From Climacium dendroides (lineage: Eukaryota; Streptophyta; Bryopsida; Hypnales; Climaciaceae), in assembly GCA_950106755.1 (NCBI GenBank), contig OX467088.1:3642001-3706000 (forward strand): a DNA stretch of 64,000 nt, written 5' to 3'. The position numbers and the translations under genes are program-made. The notes beneath the pieces were generated by a model. The model saw only the letters and a list, made by a program, of their open reading frames with translations. It was not told where the DNA came from and searched no databases. Below, in pieces: positions 26,747 through 39,993 of this stretch; position 1 is the first letter of the stretch, and the number at the start of each line of letters is the position of its first letter.

Positions 26747-27301
26747 CCCCTAAAGTCCCATTATCCCTACAAGGTTGAGCAGGCTCCTATGATCTCGATT
26801 TTTACTGAAACTTTTTGAAACTTTCTCATAAGATAGAAAAACTTAAGAGCTTTTGGGGAAATTTTTATTTCAATCGGTGCCCAGGAGCAAAAGTTATGCC
26901 ACAATAACCTCAAAATAGAGGAGATTGGACAATAAAACAAATCCATTAAAAATTGAAATAAAATTTTTAATATTTTTTTCTTGTAGATTATATTTTTTGT
27001 AAATGGGAAGCTTTGATTCATTCCATTTGGATTAGAGATGTGAAAGTTATGGAGCTTCTTGTTTTGTGGGCAATGATAGCGACTTCTTGAAAGAATTTTT
27101 TTTTTCACTTTGAATGTTAATATCTTTCAATCTATACAGTCAAAAACCACAAAACAATTATCACATGATCTAGGACGTGTGTGGAACAAGATCATAAGGT
27201 TAGATTCTAAAAAATATTTTTAAGAATTTATTTTGTAGGTGATTATAGTAGAAGTGGTTTTGAGTGGTTTTGGCAAAAAAATGGTCATGAGACTTTAGGG
27301 G
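26747..27301. mobile_element. TTAA-flanked TIR element, copy A
   Basis: The left end CCCCTAAAGTCCCAT follows CTAA; the right end ATGAGACTTTAGGGG is followed by TTAA. Terminal repeats starting CCC with a TTAA target are the pattern of piggyBac-like elements, but no transposase is seen in 555 bp. The interior matches the reverse complement of 37723-38576 ('gctttgattcattccatttgg', 'gtggcataacttttg'). Confidence 0.6.
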
Positions 27302-28256
27302 TTAAACTTTGGTGAAGCATTGTAATTCTACATTTCATGCATCTTTTGTACCAAAAAAACACTTTTCAATTTTATTCATGCACTTTTTCATTCAAATTTG
27401 GCGACTTCATCTACAGAAAAGGAAAATTTTGGCGAAAAGTAAAAATTTATTTTGAAATGGTGCAAATCTAACCCATAGTGCCAAAAAGAAAGGTTGCTTC
27501 TAACATGACAATATACACTTGCTAGTAGACGTTAATGAACTTGGTTTCATCATCTTTGATGATACTGACACCACTTAATGTCTAATGATTTTACAAGTTT
27601 TTTTTTTCCTTCTACTTGCTCCCTTCTTTTTATAATGTGAATATGTGATGCACCCCCTCTCCAAGTACTTGCAATTGTTTCTTGTTGTCTTGAATAGGAT
27701 CTTATAAGACATGTAGGCATTCTATAATGTTGGCCTGTTAGGTTTTTTTACTTCCACAAAACTTAAGAAACAATAGTATAGGGGTTCTTCGTTTTAGGGA
27801 AAGGTTTAATCAGTTTAACGTTTTGTGATTAAAGTCACTTTCAAATAGATTTTTATTTAAAAATTTAAAAAAATATTATAACACTCTTATTCCCAAGTGT
27901 ATGAAATTTGTTTGGTCAGTCCATTACCAATGTATGTGACACAATGCATGAAGTCCCAATCCTGTATAGGGTTCTAAAAGGAGGTCAAATCATTCTTTGT
28001 CAAATAAATCAGGTTTGGTCAAATGATTCTTATATGATGCATGCTTTAGGACTTAATCATAACAAAATAATACTTATAAAATAGTACACAAAATTCAATA
28101 ATTATTCCTTTTTTAATGTGTAGGTCAAATTGTCTAGTCAATTTGCAACTATCTTGTTCATGCAAGAATGTCTAGCAATTCCGTATTCTATGTCAAATGG
28201 TTCCCAGTTATGCAAAGTATGCTAAGTTTTGAATTTTACCAATGGTCAAATTTTTC

Positions 28257-28320
28257 TCTTTTCTTTTTCTTTTTCTTTTTCTTTTTCTTTTTCTTTTTCT
28301 TTTTCTTTTTCTTTTTCTTT
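28257..28320. repeat. (CTTTTT)n microsatellite
   Basis: About ten copies of the hexamer CTTTTT run in tandem. The open frame across it encodes only Phe and is not a gene. Confidence 0.95.
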
Positions 28321-30109
28321 TATCAAATGATTCCGGGTCAAATGATCCAAATAACCACAAAGTTAGTACCTACATGCAACAATTTTGATCTCTAATTTGT
28401 TTCAAAGAATCGAGCGTTGAACCTGGCTGCAAGCTCCTGAAATTTTCACGTACGTCTGAAATCTCCTCAATCTTGTAGTCACTACGCGTTCTCTCAATTG
28501 ATCCTCAGCCAACCAGAATGGGCACCGAAATCACCCCAAATGGAATCCATTCGATCTAAATCTATTCCGAAATCAAGAATCCAACTTCAATTTGGCCGCG
28601 ATTGGTGATTCGTACGCTAATTTGATCACAATTCCTGAATGAACAACCAATCCACAGATGTTCTCACTGCTCTGTCCACGCTTCCATCTGCAATTTTCCG
28701 GCCTTCACACCGCAACCGCCTTGAATCAGTCAGATTTCACCATTTTTTTTCCGATCAATCCATCCTGGTCCACGAGATTGCTTCCAGGATTGAGAGAATT
28801 TACAGACGGTCCCAATTCACAAAATTCTTGAAATCCCAATCCTGATTCCAATTTGTCGTTCACAATCCAAAATTTCTGTGTCAATTCGAGTTGCTGCAAT
28901 CTTCCCAGCGTTCAGAACTCTCGATCCTCGCACCTTCTGGATTACTCCTTCCTGGCTCTCCGTCTCTATGTCGAGTCCAACTACCGGGGCGGCCAGCACT
29001 TTGAGATTCACAGAAAAGGAAAAATTCCAAGCACCACCGTTGCTGATATGGTTTCTTCCCAAGATTCCCAAATTTCGACCCTTCACTTTCTTCCATTCTT
29101 TCCAGACACAAATTCTCCATCCAATTTTTGTTTTTCAAACAGCTCTCAATATACTAAATTCTTATTCCAAATCTCACACATACAGTCAAAGAAATTGAAC
29201 CAGAATACACATAGACAGACAGAAAACAAAGTACAATAAACAAATATATAATAATAATCACTTACTTGAAGGAAGGCAAACCATAATGCCATCATTTTTT
29301 TTTACAATTTTCATGTCTTTTTATAGTGTTTGTGACACCCTTTCACAAAAAGGTGTGTCCTTTTGTAATTTATTTTTATTTAGTTACTACTTTTATTTAT
29401 TAAATTTTCTATCCTAAGTAAGACCCCCCTTTCCGTTTTAATTTGTAATTCCAAACTATTAATCTATTTATTTTTAATTTTAAATCCTAAATGTCTTCTA
29501 ATGTTCTATAACATCTAAATTAAGATGTTTCAAAATTAAATTTCTAACTACGTAGCCTTATAAAATCTAAAAGCAATCATCAAATGATTGAAATCACCTC
29601 ATTTGAAGCAAGCAATGTTTTAAAGTTTAGAAACCACTTCAAATGGCTCAAAACATTAATTATTGAATTTCTATAAAAATAGCCACTAGATTTGAGGGTG
29701 TAACTTGTTGTTCAACTATAGAAAAGAAATGCCACAAGAGATGTTCAACTCTTTAATTAGTACTTCTTTCACCAACCAAGCTATATAATATACAATCTAA
29801 ATTTCTTTATATCTTCTATACAATGTGAAAAGACTGACTATATTGAATAGGGGTTTTAAGGGGACCTATATTAATGAATCGATACTACACACTATATAAA
29901 TATCTCCCTTTTATGTATATCAATAGTTACTAAAGTACCCGGGGGTCGTGCATTATGTTTCAAACACCTACAATTTTTCACAATAAGTTCCTTAAATTTT
30001 TTTGGTCCCCTTAATATCCTTATTGTAGATATATTGTGCATATACTTAAAGTTGCATCTATCTATGTCCCATGGTGTTCATGGGCTAAGTACATCCTATG
30101 GTCCTTTAA

Positions 30110-30340
30110 CCCTTGAAAGGCCCTTGGGGTCCTTCTATACAACTTGTATTTAGCGTTAAAAATCTTCAACTGTGGTTTACTTTATGAATTGTAATACATT
30201 TTTATTTACATAAATAAATACTACCATGATCATTAATTTACTTTGTTCTAAACAATATTTGGTCGAAGTTTTTTTGGTCAAATACCACTGTATTCATTAT
30301 ATACTATATGGTCGCAAAGGGCTTTCAAGCCCTTCAAGGG
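30110..30340. mobile_element. TTAA-flanked MITE, 231 bp
   Basis: TTAA at 30106-30109 is followed by CCCTTGAAAGGCCC. The right end GGGCTTTCAAGCCCTTCAAGGG is followed by TTAA at 30341-30344. The terminal repeats match over about 11 outer bases. The interior is AT-rich and non-coding. It resembles the other TTAA-flanked elements of the window in its CCC start. Confidence 0.6.
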
Positions 30341-32336
30341 TTAATTTTCTTTAAAGTCATAGACTTTAGGTGAATTAAACCAATATAAAGTAATTTCAAT
30401 TCCAAGAGACATGTGTATTCATCTAATACTCCATTTATATGGCTTTCCTATTTTAAGCACAATTGTTTGTTGCCTCTACTTCTTTTAGAATCCAAACGAC
30501 ACCAAGGATATTTTTTGTCTAGTGAATGAAAAAAAATCTTTCTATACAGGATGGAAGTGCCGAATTGCTCATCCTTAGAATTTTGTACAAAAAGGAAAAA
30601 TTAGATGATGTCACCCAATACCAAAAGGGATGATTTTTATGATCACCAACCTAACATTGAATAAAGGTTATAGATATCATACTTCATAGAGGAAGTAGAT
30701 TTTGTTTGTTTCTATTTTACGCAATAAACTTCTTGATGCACCTCCAACGAATTCAAAATTTACAAATTTTATCATGCGTGGAAAGTAAAAAAATTCAGCA
30801 TTTTCCCGAGGGACCGAGTACGGGGGGACGTTAAACCCTACCCAAGATATGTGTCCAACAGGCTGGATTTACCCTCGGAAAAAAACACAATTTTTAAAAA
30901 ATTTTCACAAATTTTGAATTCATATTTGCAATCAGAGACCCCAAATTAGCTACGAAAGGTTTGAAATGTACCCTAGACGCAGCTCAAAATAGGAGACATG
31001 TTTTTACTTTTACCCCGAAGAACCCCAAATCACCCTGTTGGGCCCAGTTCGTGATTTACCGTAGTGTCCTGCCCGAGCGAGAGGGTCCGTTCACCCCGGC
31101 CTCTGTTGGAGTACAGTATCAGAATCTCGAATTTGGTGAGGAGTGGCAGAGGGAGGTCGGCAACCTTCCTCCAAGGACTCGCACGCTGGTGCGCAGTTCC
31201 TCATTGGACACGTTTTCTATTGAAGTGAAAACCCTAAAATAGACCGACCGCACAAGCTTGGGACACGGTACTGCCAGAACTTAAGTTACATCTCGCACTA
31301 ACTTTTATCTGCGGTCAGTTCAGTTGATTCTATCGCGGGCCCGACTCTGTGCGGCTAGCACAATCGCTTAGACCCGCAGGAGCAGCGCGCTTTCATCACG
31401 ACGCGCAGGTGAGTTTGGGGATGTAGCCATTTGATTTTTGCGGATTCTTTGCAGTTGAAGTGTAGGACACATTTTGATCTGAGCGTCTCTCTCGTCGTGC
31501 ACGCTACACTTACTCTGCAGCAGGGGCGAGATCGAGCTTCGGATTCTCTCCTCTGTTCTCGTAAAGGAAGTTAGGTTCGTCGTCTCTCCAGGTTGCTCCG
31601 CTTCTTATGTTCCAATTTTGGGAAATGGGGAAAATTTCGTCTGGATTTCCAATGAATTTGTGATCTAGTTCACGAGAGATTACCGGGACGTACCGGGAAT
31701 GTGCATTTTCAGGAATATGGGAGATTCTCGAGATACAGAGGGGATTTGCAATTCTAGTCTTCGCTATTAGAAGGGTCTGACTGAGGTAGAATGTTGCTGT
31801 ACAGTACAGTGCACTAGTTCTACTTCATTTTTCTGCTCGTGTTACTGGTAGTTTTCAACAGTCCACCCCAAATGGCCGGGCTGCGTGAGCCGTGGACTTG
31901 AGTGAGGAGTCTAAATGGACTGCGTTTTGCAAAATTTACAGGGAGTCTATTTTGGCGAAATAGCAGGGGCTGCTGCAGAATGAAGAAGATGGAACTGAAT
32001 GCTTCATTCTATTGTTGTCAAATGAGATCATGTTGAAAAGGATAGATAACTAGAGATAGCTTCCCTGCAGATGATTCAGCTTTATGCATGAACAGTAGTG
32101 CTCCTAGGATGGTGCATGGTTTTATTAGTATGACTAATTCTCGGTGGGACTGCTGCTGCTGGGGTCATTGCAGTTGCTTGTGTGAGGTTTTCGAAGCTCG
32201 CAATCAATGCTAGGGTTAGGGCTGAAATTAAATTCTGAGGAGGACGTCCACGACTGAGCGACGAGCGTAGTGTTGGGGTGCAGAAGGGATCACAAGAGGA
32301 CATTGGATTGCAGAGGACATTGCGTGTCGCGTTGGT

Positions 32337-35177
32337 ATGGCGGAGGATTCTGTCGAACGAAGTGGCGACTACGTGGCCGTGGATGCTGTCGGGGAGGAGA
32401 ATTCGCCGCTGCTGGTGTCGAGCCGGAATGCGAAGTCTGCTAGGGCAGGATACTTTGGGTCATTTCCTGGGAGCATCAAGTATATTGTGTGGAATGAGTT
32501 TTGCGAGCGGTTCTCATTCTATGGCATGAAAACCATCTTGGCGCTCTACTTGGTGCAGCACCTGCGCTTGAGCGAGAACGAATCCACGGAGCTCGTGCAC
32601 CTCTTCATCGTGGCTTGCTACGCCACGCCGCTCCTCGGCGCCTTCATTAGCGATTGTTACTGGGTACTGAAATGACTACCTCTCAATGCTTTGTGCCCCG
32701 TGTCTGAACTGTCTCTGATGAGACAGTTCAGACATTCTTACGATGCTACATGAATGTACCTGTGCTGGTGATGTTGCTAGCAGTGTCTGCTGTTGAAAAT
32801 TGACAGACGCCACTTGTGCAGGGCAAATACCGCACTGTACTCTACCTGTCGATTGTGTATAGCATTGGGAACTGGGTGATGGCAGCATCGGCATTACCCA
32901 AGGCCGATGCCAGCACGCAGAAGACGCTGTTCTGGTCGACAGCCGGAGCCTTGGGATTGATAGCCTTTGGCACGGGGGGCATCAAGCCGTGCGTGGCAGC
33001 GTTCGGGGGTGATCAGATCCAGTACTCTCTGCCGGATGGGCCAACAAAGGAGCGCCTGCATCGGCGATTCTTCTCCATGTACTACTTCGCAGTGAACGCT
33101 GGGTCCGTGCTCTCAACCATCTTGACACCGTTGTTGCGGGCCGACTTTTCGTATGCTATTGCATTTGCTGTGCCAGCGGCTCTCATGATGTGTGCGTTGC
33201 TCATCTTCTGGTTGGGACGCGGCACGTATGTGAATCGTCCTCCCGAGGGCAATGTGTTTGCGGAGGTCGGGGGAGTGGTGGTGGATGCTATCAAGCTGCG
33301 GAGGGGACGTGGGCGAGGTTCGCACTGGTTAGACAGCGCCAAGGCCAAGCATGACTCGTCGGTGGTGGAGGATGTGAAGGGGCTCATGCGTGTCTTGGCA
33401 TTGCTTCTCCCGACGCCACTCTTTTGGTCTCTGTTTGATCAGCAGTCCTCTAAGTGGGTCTTTCAAGCTAGCACTCTTGAAGGCCGCGTTCCATGGCTCT
33501 TCAATATCACCATTCAGCCTGACCAGATGCAGGTCCGTCCGTCCCCCCTGTTGTTAAACCGTGCATATTGCTTCAGAGCCCTTTACTCGTTGGTGCTGAA
33601 AGCCCTAAGGTCCATTTGAGGTCGGAAGCAACAAGCTTGAGATTACAAGAAATCCTACATCTAGATTGGTGCAGAATCATTCTTTAATTCAGTTTACCTT
33701 ATTTTGTCCAATGCTGGCTTGACACTATCCAATTAACGAGAATGATCTTGAAGAGCATGAAGAGGTGGTGCTTACAGGACTCCGAAGTGGCATGCTAAAA
33801 AATTATGAGATAAAAAGGTTCAAGCTACCACTTTGAGATGGATTCGATACTTAGTCCATCAAATGCATCATGGGGTGTCATAAATGCAATGGATTCTCTT
33901 GAGTTTGTTGTCTCAAGCTTGTTGCTTTGATCTGTGAAATGTAAAGTGGACGAAGCTCACAACTTTGCTGCTCCTAGTCTGGGGAGCTTTCTTGTAGTTC
34001 CCTCGCGGGTGTTTCATATTAGCTCTTTCCTGTTGTCAAGGTTTGAATCCTCCTCTCATTCCATAATAAATGAAAGTCTGGACTTCAGTTCTGAGTTCAA
34101 TCATGGTAGTGGCGGATGCAGAACTTCGTGACTAGTCCTGCTCATTCCGGTCTTGTTTTTAATAGTTGTGTACAGGTTTCATGTCTCTGATAACACGTTT
34201 TTTTTGTGTATGCAGGCCCTTAACCCTGTCCTCATTTTGGTGATGATCCCCCTGTTCGATCAAGTCATTTACCCGTTCATTGAATATCACCGATATTCAT
34301 TGCGGGCCGTTCCGAGAATGGTTATTGGCATGATTTTGAGTGCCATTGCATTCTTGTTTTCTGGCCTTTTGCAGGTTGCAATTGACAACCATGCTGCGTC
34401 TGGAGAGTCCTTGTCGATATTGTGGCAGATCCCGCAGTATGTTGTAATCACAGCCGGGGAGATCATGTTTAGCATCACGGGATTAGAGTTTGCATACTCA
34501 CAGGCTCCAGATTCCATGAAAGCTGTTGTCCAGTCTGCATGGCTCTTCACTGTCTCGGCAGGTAATCTTTTCGAGACTTATTGACCTAACTGCCTATTAA
34601 AGAGAGGCGGAGTCTGATATTGTAATGAAACTCATAATTGCGATAGAACTAGAACAGGTATGTACTACCTTTTGGGTCTCTTGTGTCTTGGTCATAACAT
34701 TATTATCCAGTTCTAGTGAGGTCGCTTTGCCTTTAAAATAAATATGGACCCTACTGGTGAGGTGTCAGTGTCCACCATAAGAAACCTAGGGTGTCATCCT
34801 TTGGTGAGGTGAGGTGAGGTGTCACAAAAAGGCCCAAGGAATTTAATCTGTGTTAGAAGAATGGTACTGAAACTTTTATCAGTCGAGTGGGGTCATGTGT
34901 AGTAAGCTGTATGTTTAATTTTGATCATACAAATTTGAGTTTCTGTTTCGCTTATAATGCAGGGAACCTTGTGACTGTGGCTTTGGTAGCCATTATCGGC
35001 AATCGCCTCTCAAAAGCCAACGAGTTCTTCTTTTTCGCCTTTGGCTGTGTTGTGGCCATGCTACTCCTTCTATGGGCTGGTTCACAATTTGTCTACAAGC
35101 AGCGAAAGGGCACTTCAGGGCCTGAGGAAGACACACTGATAGTGCATGCGACAGACGACCGTGCTTATGTCGGTTGA
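32337..35177 (+). CDS. Proton-coupled oligopeptide transporter, SLC15/POT type
   Basis: This is a major-facilitator membrane protein predicted to import di- and tripeptides with protons. Four exons: 32337-32663, 32822-33532, 34216-34561, 34963-35177, giving 532 residues with phases in agreement. Signatures are the ExxERF motif in WNEFCERFSFYGMKTILA (helix 1), GTGGIKPCVAAFGGDQIQ (helix 4-5), FFSMYYFAVNAGSVLSTI (second PTR signature) and PLFWSLFDQQSSKWVFQA (helix 7, FDQQ). Hydrophobic helices continue to the end (GEIMFSITGLEFAYSQAP, then AFGCVVAMLLLLWAG). Compared with the large plant NPF/NRT1 family, FGGDQ and the FDQQxSxW motif agree better with animal and bacterial POTs. No large extracellular loop of the animal PEPT1 type is seen. 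The cytosolic N-terminus is acidic. Confidence 0.92.
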
Positions 35178-36404
35178 AGTACTCGTTGCAAGGAGGGCTA
35201 GGAAACGGAAAATGGAGATTACCGCTATTATTCTTTCGACTTCAATTGATTTGTTCGCCATTTTTAAGCTGCTGCTGACCCGTTCTTTTTGGTTGGTTCA
35301 TGAGCACACAGGGTGAACGTGATATGGCTTGATTTTGAGGCTGTACACCTGGAGATAACCCTGCTGGACAATATTTGATTCTATATATCAACATCAGTAA
35401 TTTTAATAGTAGCCACATCCGAAGGCACAACTGCAAGCTGTTGATTTTGGCAGTGGGTCTTGAGAGCGGGGGAGTTGCCACATGCAATTCTGCTCGACAT
35501 AGGGTTTATGGACATAGGGTATTATTAACCCTTCAATTGTTCATTGAGTTGATCTATTGGATTCTGTAAAGTGGTAATTCTTGTTGTGAATATATTGTAT
35601 GTTCAGTATAAGCGTGTTGCCCAGTGGCAGATACTTCCTACTAAGACTGGTCCGACTCTATTGTTGTCCTTTTCGCTCACCATTCATACTTTTTTTTTGA
35701 ACTATTTTGTGCCGTTAAAGTCACTTTTATGATGCTCATCTATTTTTGTGCCATTTTTATCTTGGTTTCTCATCCCTTGCCATTGCTGTCAGCCCCTTTG
35801 GTCTCTGTCCATCTGCCAAATGCCATGCGATGCAAATTTAATTTACCAAAAAAATTATGATTCACCTTGGAGGGTATCTGGATAGTCGGCCATTGGATTG
35901 GATTTGTCCTTTGACAATATTGTTTGCACATCCGAGGTAGTTTTTAAAAAACTAGTATATCAATCCATTAAATTAGGCTATTTGTTTGTATGTATGTTTG
36001 TTTTTTCACAATGAGATCTCTTGGACTGTATGTCCTTTGGTGGTGTTCCATTAGAAAAAAAATAAGGCCACGGGAGGGCTGTTAACTTGGGGGGTTGTAA
36101 TGATTTACAGTGCCAACCCATTGATTGCTTGTGCACGTCCGAGTTGGCACTACTTGTGCTTGCACAACTTTGGAAAGTTTCCTGCATGCTAGGATTGTTA
36201 GTGGGAGTAGACATATGGTTTACATTTTTTTTCCTTTCTAAATCTCAGACCAACCAACCAAATATTCAAAGAAACATTAAGATGATATGCCAAACACCAT
36301 GAGAATCCTTTGAAACAAAATTGCAATGTCATTTAACCCATCTAAATAATGATTTTGGTAGACCTATGAAAGAATCAAATAGGAAACATTTGAGGGAATG
36401 AAGA

Positions 36405-37000
36405 TTGGAGATGTCATTTTTATATTGAAATTGAGTTTTCACCATGAATCCTCAAAGGATATGAGATAATTTGAAAATGAGTGTTCAACCGCTTATCGTT
36501 AAAATGTCAAAATTATGTTTATGTAAAATTTCAGACCTCATTTAATCATAATAGAAGAACTTTTTTCAAAAAACTTTGGACTAAAAAAAATTGGGAAATC
36601 TATTTAAATTTCATCTCCAAAAATTTGTTTCATATTTCAAACCTTTAATCAAAAGTTATGGACAAAATATAAAGAGGATGTTTCAAGATATAAAATGTCC
36701 CTTCCAACCCCTCTTTGAAATGTCCATAACTTTTGGTTGGAATTTTAATATATGAAACGGATTTTTGGAGATGAAATTCAAATAGATTTTCCAAATTTTT
36801 TTAGTCCAAATTTTTTTGAAATTTTTTATTTTACTATGACTAAATGAGGCCTAAAATTTTACTTTAAATAGAATTTTTGCTTTAATTTGACTTTCCTATG
36901 AGCAATTGAGCTCCTACTAACTTTAATTTATTTATCCCACATTGTTTACTTTGCCTCCTACCACCCAAAATGTATATAAAGATTTGTCTTCTCACTCTTG
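36405..37000. repeat. Dispersed palindromic element, copy 2
   Basis: This is the second copy of the element at 15591-16300. The palindrome spans about 36525-36866, with arms 'aaatttcagacctcattta' and 'taaatgaggcctaaaatttt' and inner arms 'catctccaaaaatttgtttc' and 'gaaacggatttttggagatg'. The flanks 'tttgcctcctaccaccc' and 'tgtcttctcactcttg' also match the first copy. Confidence 0.7.
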
Positions 37001-37389
37001 ATCCACAAATCATGAAAGTTGTTCAAATCACAATGAGGAAATTAAAGCATTAGTTTCAATGAGTGTAGAATATTCTACATCATATTATCTTGGGATGAAA
37101 TGGTGTGAAATATTCCACATCATTTTGTGTAAGGGAAGGTAGTTCTTATTGTTATTGAATGTGATGTGTAGAAGTGAATCAATTGTTGTTAGTATGGTTT
37201 AGGAATTCCGGACTTGTGGGGCCAGTAGGATTTGTGATTTCATCTAGACATTCCATTCTTGAGCCCAATTGTGCACTGCCCGTCTTTCAAATTGAGCGGG
37301 TACAGGGGAATAGTACACTTTTGAAACCACTAATGACGGTCAACAAATGTTCTTAACAACCTTCTACAAGGCTCAAATTTTTTGTAATG

Positions 37390-39560
37390 TTGGTACTACC
37401 AGAAAGCCCTTGGTGAGGAGGGGTGTATAGGCTTTGTTTTGTGAGGTTGGACCTATGGTATGAAAGTTATTGAAGTTTGAAGGTTTTCGTTAGAAAATTA
37501 GGTTTTTGTTAAAAAGTTAGAAAATTACTTCAACATACATTTTGGTTATGGCAATGGTATAGGGCACATTAGTCTATACTTTAAGTTAGGTTTAAGGTTT
37601 CTTTTATATTGCATGTTCAAACACTATAAAACAAACCCCTTTTACTCTTTTATGGAGAAAGTTTTTAATTCATGTTAGACCATGCCATTTGGACCTATAA
37701 TGTGAAAGTTATGGATTTTTTGACCTCTAAAGTTTCAAGGCCTTTTTTCCATCAAAACTTACTCAAAACTCCCATTTGAGTTGTGAAGAGATTCCCCCCC
37801 CTCCCATTTTTTGCACACCCAATTGTAGGATCTTGTACTACACTAGTATAAAAATGCTTTGAAAAAATTTCAGAAATTATGACCATGCAAATAAAGCAGA
37901 GAAAACAAGTTTATTTAGTACATTGATCGGCTAGATATTTTGGCTTTGAATCTTCTTAACTTAAAAAAATTTTGCACTATTGATTTTGATTTTATAATTT
38001 TTTATGTTAAAGAATTGAGTTGAGAATCTAGGAGAAAAAAATTCAACAAAAAAAACACTTAATTTTTATTCATTAAAAAATTATTAAATAGAAATAAGTT
38101 CAAGATTGAACGGATACAATAGTGAGATTGTTTTAGTAAGCAAATTTAACCCTACCTAACAATTTTTTTTTAAATTGTAAAAATTGCATTCAAAATTGGA
38201 TTCTAAAAGTTATTTTTTCAAAAAATCTATAGATTGTCTAAAAATTAAGATTGTCCATAATTTTCTCATTACTAGTCCAAATGGAATGAATCAAAGCTTC
38301 AAATGTAAATAAAAATATAATCTTTAAGAAAAAAACTAAAAATTAAAAATTAAACTTTTTGTGATTTTTTTTGGGCTTCCCCTTGGTTTGTTTTTTGAAC
38401 TTATGGTGGCATAACTTTTGTTTCTAGGTAATGATTTAAATAAAAACTATATTCCCCCAAAGCTAATCTAAATTCCTATCTTCAAAAAAAGTTTCAAAAA
38501 CTTATGTCAAAAATTGAGATCACACAAGCCTAATTGAAATTTCAAGAGTCCAATATGGACTTTGGGACTTTAGGGGTTAAATTAAAAAATTGAATTAAAT
38601 TAAAAATTGAAAAAACCATAACTTTCACATAGCATATCCAAATGCCACAAAACAAAGTCTTTACACACTCCTTCATGCATAGAGTTTTCTATACAAATCA
38701 AGAACACAACTTCTCACACCTCAACAAAGCCCTTGCATTCCTTCATGTGTGAAACTTATGAATCTTAGAATTATTTTTAAATTCAAAAATTACTTTTATT
38801 TTTATTTTTATTGTGGCAATGACACAAGGGCACACTAGCACATTGGCCTTAATAGAACACAACTTCTCACATTACAATATAAAAGTTATTGAATTTCAAA
38901 GTTTTAATGAATTAAAAAATTAAAAAAATATTCTTATTTTTTATTTTGGTTGTGGCAATGGCACAAGGCATACTAGTCTATACCTTAAATTAGGTTGTTG
39001 AGATTTAAGAAATTGCAAGGTGTTTGATGGTATTCTTTGTACCATTGGAAAGTTCTTTGTAAGGAGGGGTGCATGAACTTTGTTTTGTAGTGTTTGGACC
39101 TATGGTCTAAAAGTTATTGAATTTCAAAGTTTTTATTAATTTAAAAATTGAATTAAATTATTTTTTAAATTTTGAATAAAACATGCTTAGTACCGTCACA
39201 GCAAGGAGGGGTGCACTGACTTGGTTTTGTGCTGTTCAAATGTACGATGTGAAAATTATTGAATTATTGAATTTTGAATTAAAAAATTAAAAAATTATTT
39301 TTATTTTTATTTTTACTATGGCTACAGCATAAGGTACACTAGTCTATACCTTAAATTTGTCTGTTTTGTTTGTTATGTTGAAATCTCCTATACTATATGT
39401 CCCTTGCTTGTATTCTTGGTACTGACGGAAAGCCTTTAGCAAGGAGAGGTGCACAGGCTTTGTTTGGTTATAGTGAGAAAGTTATTGAATTTTAAAAATT
39501 TTAAGAACTAGAAAATTAGAAAATTACTTTTACTTTTGTTTTGACTGTGCATGGCACACT
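37390..39560. repeat. Degenerate repeats of the 'aaggaggggtgca' unit
   Basis: Near 37400, 39040, 39200 and 39430 the same unit recurs: '(ac)cattggaaag..cttgg.aaggaggggtgcat..actttgttttgt', then 'gtgaaagttattgaatttt'. Copies diverge strongly and are separated by AT-rich filler and by the element at 37723-38576. The unit is the reverse complement of the tandem array at 51450-51860. Confidence 0.65.
37723..38576. mobile_element. TTAA-flanked TIR element, copy B (diverged left end)
   Basis: The right end GGGACTTTAGGGG is followed by TTAA; the probable left end is ACCTCTAAAGTTTC at 37723. The interior matches copy A (26747-27301) in reverse orientation over several stretches, for example 'gtccaaatggaatgaatcaa' near 38276 and 'ggtggcataacttttg' near 38405. 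The left boundary is uncertain. Confidence 0.5.
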
Positions 39561-39779
39561 ACAGTAGTATTTAATTGTATCAGAATTTTTTAACGAATCT
39601 GACCCGAGCGTAGAATACTGGCTAAGACGTTTTGGTTATATGAAAAAAGTGTACTAAAATAATTATAATTCGGGCAGGCAGGCAGAAATTTGCCTCGTCG
39701 GGCAGTCAGGCGGAAGTTAGTTTTAGTGCCGACGCGAGTTCCAGTTACGAACTTACGCTAGCACGGACGGGAAGAAGAA

Positions 39780-39993
39780 GCGGATTGAGAAGCAGGCCAG
39801 CACGATCTTCGCCGGGACTTGGATCCCGACACCACGGCGGAGCAGCTCACGGGCTTGTTCGGCAAGTTTGGAAGTGTCATCAGTTCCAAAATCGCTGCTA
39901 CGGGTTTGTGACTTTCCAGAAGAAGGAGGCGGCGGAGAATCCCATTGCCACAGGTCAAAATCCCGATGGCATTGAGTTGATCAGCGGCAAGCA
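39780..39993 (+). pseudogene. RRM-domain relic in three reading frames
   Basis: Three consecutive pieces of a single RNA-recognition motif lie in three different frames: QASTIF around 39796-39810, then DLDPDTTAEQLTGLFGKFGS from 39816, then CYGFVTFQKKEAAENPIA from 39896, running to ISGKQ before a GTGAGA donor-like site at 39994. In order they rebuild an RRM (RNP2-like start, helix, RNP1 = CYGFVTF). Two frameshifts prevent translation as one domain. The relic ends about 300 bp upstream of the RPC5 start on the same strand and may be used as an untranslated 5' exon. The parent RRM family cannot be fixed. Confidence 0.65.

Larger units (their letters stand above)
23267..32336. other. Long AT-rich, gene-poor spacer with inverted-repeat elements
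   Basis: I find no exon chain in these 9 kb. The stretch holds the small elements listed separately at 25141, 25750, 26747 and 30110 and a CTTTTT microsatellite. Sequences starting TTAACCCTT also occur at about 24317 and 25708, probably single ends of related elements. A more GC-rich patch at 28420-29100 has open frames on both strands but no recognisable protein. From about 31250 the composition rises and probably marks the promoter and 5' leader of the transporter gene at 32337. Confidence 0.5.
35178..39779. other. AT-rich spacer with repeats
   Basis: The 3' UTR of the transporter is followed by non-coding AT-rich DNA. Most of it belongs to repeat copies listed separately: the palindromic element at 36405, the TTAA element at 37723, and the degenerate 'aaggaggggtgca' unit between 37390 and 39560. 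No exon chain is seen. Confidence 0.5.

Noticed and set aside
28168..28395. Open frame with a poly-Phe tract
   Set aside because: It is translation of the CTTTTT microsatellite.
28639..29239. Several overlapping open frames on both strands at 28.6-29.2 kb
   Set aside because: No recognisable motif and no consistent splice sites; the patch is only somewhat richer in GC. An old transposon fragment is possible but unsupported.
30961..31242. 93-residue open frame before the transporter
   Set aside because: No domain, no family resemblance; most likely random sequence upstream of the promoter.
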